DNA from: Monocercomonoides exilis
Taxonomy: Eukaryota > Preaxostyla > Oxymonadida > Polymastigidae
Reading direction: 5' to 3'
NCBI GenBank assembly: GCA_001643675.2
Contig: LSRY02000020.1
Coordinates: forward strand, 439,001-503,000
Length of the DNA: 64,000 bases
Positions 60,601-64,000 of the stretch are shown one piece after another. How positions within the stretch are numbered: position 1 is the stretch's first letter; every line of letters starts with the position of its first letter. Under the pieces are notes generated by a model. The model was not told the origin of the DNA, searched no databases, and saw only the letters and a program-made list of their open reading frames with translations. A program made the position numbers and the translations under genes.

Positions 60601-63600
60601 CCAACTTGGCGCGCATTTGGCGAAGGCCCCGGTGAATCCACTTGCTCATATCGTTCGCCCTGTGGTGGCATCTGATTGAACGGCGGTCCGACCATCATCT
60701 GCATGGGATAGGAGGATGGGCTGTATGGGCCAGAAGACATTCCCATGTTCATTCCCATGTTCATGTTCATGCCCATCCCCATTGGCATAGGCATCCCCAT
60801 CTGCATCTGTGGAGAGAAGTTCGTAGGAAACGTCAGATAGATTGGCTGCCCTTGCATCTGCATTGGAGTGGTTGTGTTTGATGGAGATGGTGCGGAAGAG
60901 GAGTGTGCAGGTGTGGATGAAATGTGTGGAGGTACAGATGTGTTGAATTCAGACTTTTGAGAAGAATATGATGTCTCGTTCGATGGTGGAAGTTGCCCAT
61001 GAAGAGGTGCATTTTCATCAGAGGCAGACAATGTATGTGTCAATGTTGCATTTGCCGATTCTTGTGTTGGAGTCATATTTTGAGTGTGCGATTGCTTGGA
61101 AGACGAATTGGTGCTATTGCGAGAAAGCTCTTGTGGAACACCATCAGCCACATCCGACTGCAGTGGAGCAGGTGGAGAAGAAGGAGACTTCGGAACATTC
61201 ACTTTGTTTGCATCCATTTCGTCAATAAGTGTCAAATTCTTTGGTACAGCGTTTGCGTTCTTCTTCTTCTTCTTCTTCTTCTTTTTCTTCTTTCCGTCTG
61301 CTGTGTAGAAGTACTCAAACTTCGGTGAGTCTGTCTGCACTGACTGAGACACTTCCAAAGTCCCCGAGGATTTCGAGGTCGACAAAGAGGCTGCATACGA
61401 AGAGCGCTGCGTTGTTGTTTCCGTTTCCTTCGCAGATGACGAGTGTGTTATGATTGGAATGGGCTGCATGGAAGTTTGTTGAGTAGCAGATGAATCAGAT
61501 GTAGCTTCTTTCGAGTGTTTATCAGCCTCTGCCTCTGTATCTTTCTCGTTTGCTTCACTGGACGCTTTCTCCTTTTGTTGTGTTGGCTGTTCAAATACAT
61601 CTGAGTCTTGCTTCTTATCAATTTCATCATTTGGCATTTCTGTAAATTCTTCCCGGTCAAACATGTTCCTCGGAGAAGACGAATTCTGAGGCTTTTCATT
61701 TGCTTGCAGCTCGCTTCGTGATGCGTTCGGGCTGGCCATATCTTCCACATTCAATGGCTTAACCATTGTTAGTTCTTCGCTATCCTCTTCTGCTGCATCA
61801 CTTTCTGTTTTAGCTCCTGCGCTTTCCATTTTCTGTTCTTCATCCTTCGAATCCAATCTGTTCAAACTCTTCCCTTCATCTTCCAATGAACTCACTTCAT
61901 CATCAATCTTTTCCTTCTCCTCTTCTTCAAACATCAATCTGCTTTCTGACTCAGCCGAATGTATCGTCTCTTCCTTTTTCGCTGAAGATGGACGACGCTG
62001 CATCTCTTCATTTGGCTCAAATGAATGTGGCGATTGATTGCCAGCTGTGTCTGTTTCACTTTCAGTTGACAAGCCCTCACCAGCAGAGGAAGGAGACAGC
62101 GACGCAGCCTTCTGGTGCTGCGATAAATACGATGTCAGATGGTCTGTTTGCCCAATCAGTGGAGGATTCTCCTCGTTTGGCTCAAACTTCGCACCCAGCT
62201 GCTGTTCCTCGGCTGTCTGTGATGGCTGTGCCATTTGATCAGCAGCATCCAACGAGAAGTTTGGCATGTCTGTTCGGAACGGCTGCATCGACATCGAATG
62301 AACAGAGGCAGAGGGACTGATGGATGTCGAAGGCACACCCGATCGATCGTAGGAAACAGGTGGATAGATGACTGGAGCTGCTACTACGCCCTGGCTATAT
62401 CTTCCTCCTGTCATCACCTCAGACGGACTTACTTTCCCACTTGTAGCAAGAGGAAAGATCACTTCCTGTGATTGTGCATGTGTGTCGTCATCAAAGCGCA
62501 GATCGAGGTGGTTGTCATCCGCATTGTTCTGTGCAGTATTGCTAATACCTCCACCACTGCCACCTCCTCCTCCCTCTGTCGCATCAGCCATCCCATCCAT
62601 ACTTCTGACAGACTGATGGCGCGATACAAAGCTGTTTGGCCCATTCGCATCCAAATTCTGCTCTGCACCTCCTGTCTCGCTGGCAAGGCCATGATGCGAT
62701 ATTCCCCCCGCAGACTCGCTGATGGAGGCAGCACGAGCAGCGTCTTCCTGGTCAGAAGAGAGCAGTGCAATGGAGATTTGGTGGATGTATGACTTGGGGA
62801 TGACAAGGAGCTGGTGGAACGCACGCTTCCGCTGTCTGTTCATGATGATAAGGGCAATCATGATGATCAGCACAGACGCTGCACTCAGCTCGAACCAGAA
62901 GGCGATGTATGTGACATAAATGCACACGCGGACAAAAGAAAGAGAGCGGTTGACTCTCGCATTGAACTGCAGATTGGCCCGCTTCACACTCTCAATCACG
63001 ACTGAAGGGAAATTGATGATCACATTCGACAGCTTCGAAAAATATGACTTCTCAAGCAAAGTATCAACTCGTGCCACGTCGTGTGCATTGTATGCAAATG
63101 ACCTGACAGCATCATACAGCCCACGGTTGATGATGTACTCATCATCCACAAGAAGTGTGTCGCCTGAATACGACGCCTGCACCAAGTTCACGTCCTGCAG
63201 CTCCCACGGGTCGAAGTACTCACCGTCGAAGATTGCCACCAGCTTTCCCAGGATGGCCTGGCTCTGCTGCTCCAGATTGTCCTTCAGCTTCTCTTCGGTC
63301 GGGAACCATGTAGGAAGCAGGCTCTGGTCAGAGGCATAGAGTGGATGCACCCTCACCATCAGCATCTTCGAAGAAAGCGCAATTTCGCCGACTTTTGAGA
63401 TGACATTCGCCATCGTGTGCATCGACTCAGCATGGATGTGGGCATACTCCAAGTTGTACTTCACAATGAAGTAACCTGCAATGACATCAGCAATAAACAG
63501 GAAGAATATCAAGATCTGTACCGGATAATACGCAGGCAGCGACAGCTCTCCTCTTCTGTGTGTTCCGCCTTCGTCAGCCTGCACCTGCTCCAGCAGCTGC

Positions 63601-64000
63601 ATACGGTGCTGCGCTTTCTTCTTCTTCCGCTGCTTCTGCTTCCTCCTCCTCTGAATAGACGATCTGTCTGACGTGCCTGATGCCCCATCACCCAAGTTGG
63701 TGCGTGAAGCAGTCATTGAGAACGTGTCGCCGTTGTCTTCGTCGATCTGATCAGCACGCTGCTGGTACACTTCAGCCGCATCGTCGTCTCGATAGATCTC
63801 TCTCAGCAGAGACGCATAGCCCCGCAGGACTGCTGTGGAGGTTGGATGCGACGCCAGCAGCTCTTCGTAGTTGTCTCTCGCTTTCTTCTCGTTCTCGATG
63901 ATCCGCCGGAGTATCTCTGGGATCGCCTCGTAGTTCACTTTTGGGCGCAGCAGGTTGTTCCAAAACTCCTTCGTCCACATCTTGGCCTCTTCGTGGTGCT

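Overview
This window is nuclear DNA from a protist. The evidence is spliceosomal introns (51 to 274 nt, mostly AT-rich, GT-AG), very large proteins with long homopolymeric Ser, Glu/Asp and Lys runs, AT-rich spacers with poly-T and ATT microsatellites, and an unmistakable VPS15 (PIK3R4) gene. The gene mix (giant right-handed beta-helix surface proteins with C-terminal kinase-like tails, a TmcB-type multi-membrane protein, standard stop codons, introns near signal peptides) is what I would expect of a metamonad such as an oxymonad (Monocercomonoides or Blattamonas type). That placement is inference from gene content, not a measured result. There is no sign of prokaryotic operons, CRISPR arrays, tRNA or rRNA genes.

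Layout, left to right. 1-4.8 kb: AT-rich DNA with a decayed hAT transposase on the minus strand. 4.84-9.93 kb: a membrane-anchored protein with two tandem S41 peptidase units. 10.56-15.68 kb: a three-exon gene for a very Ser-rich protein with one C2HC-like zinc knuckle. 15.7-18.6 kb: spacer with microsatellites and what looks like a decaying gene. 18.6-26.4 kb: a 2575-aa beta-helix surface protein with one membrane segment and a degenerate protein-kinase tail. 27.1-29.0 kb: a broken HEAT/ARM-like gene on the minus strand. 29.46-32.11 kb: a P-loop GTPase reading frame cut by a single in-frame TAA. 32.9-38.2 kb: an M16 (C05D11.1/SDD3-like) metallopeptidase with three exons. 38.2-41.7 kb: a repeat island holding a roughly 1-kb foldback element, a transposase-like relic and a 496-bp element with 31-bp terminal inverted repeats and a perfect 8-bp target duplication. 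41.67-44.63 kb: a second beta-helix surface protein, related to the first but without the kinase tail. 46.4-57.67 kb: VPS15 in 12 exons (3222 aa, more than twice the usual size). 58.03-64.0 kb: a minus-strand TmcB-like multi-membrane protein cut by the right edge.

The genes do not form a pathway cluster. Two themes recur. One is cell-surface proteins with a signal peptide, large ectodomain, single membrane segment and short or pseudokinase tail (three genes). The other is a steady supply of decaying mobile DNA between genes. The most unusual items are the beta-helix/pseudokinase pair, the VPS15 with catalytic-loop Asp replaced by Asn and huge low-complexity inserts, the GTPase with a lone in-frame stop, and the newly delimited transposon-like element with its 8-bp duplication. 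Exon boundaries were placed by eye from splice sites and frame; the 12 VPS15 exons sum to an exact multiple of three, which supports that model.
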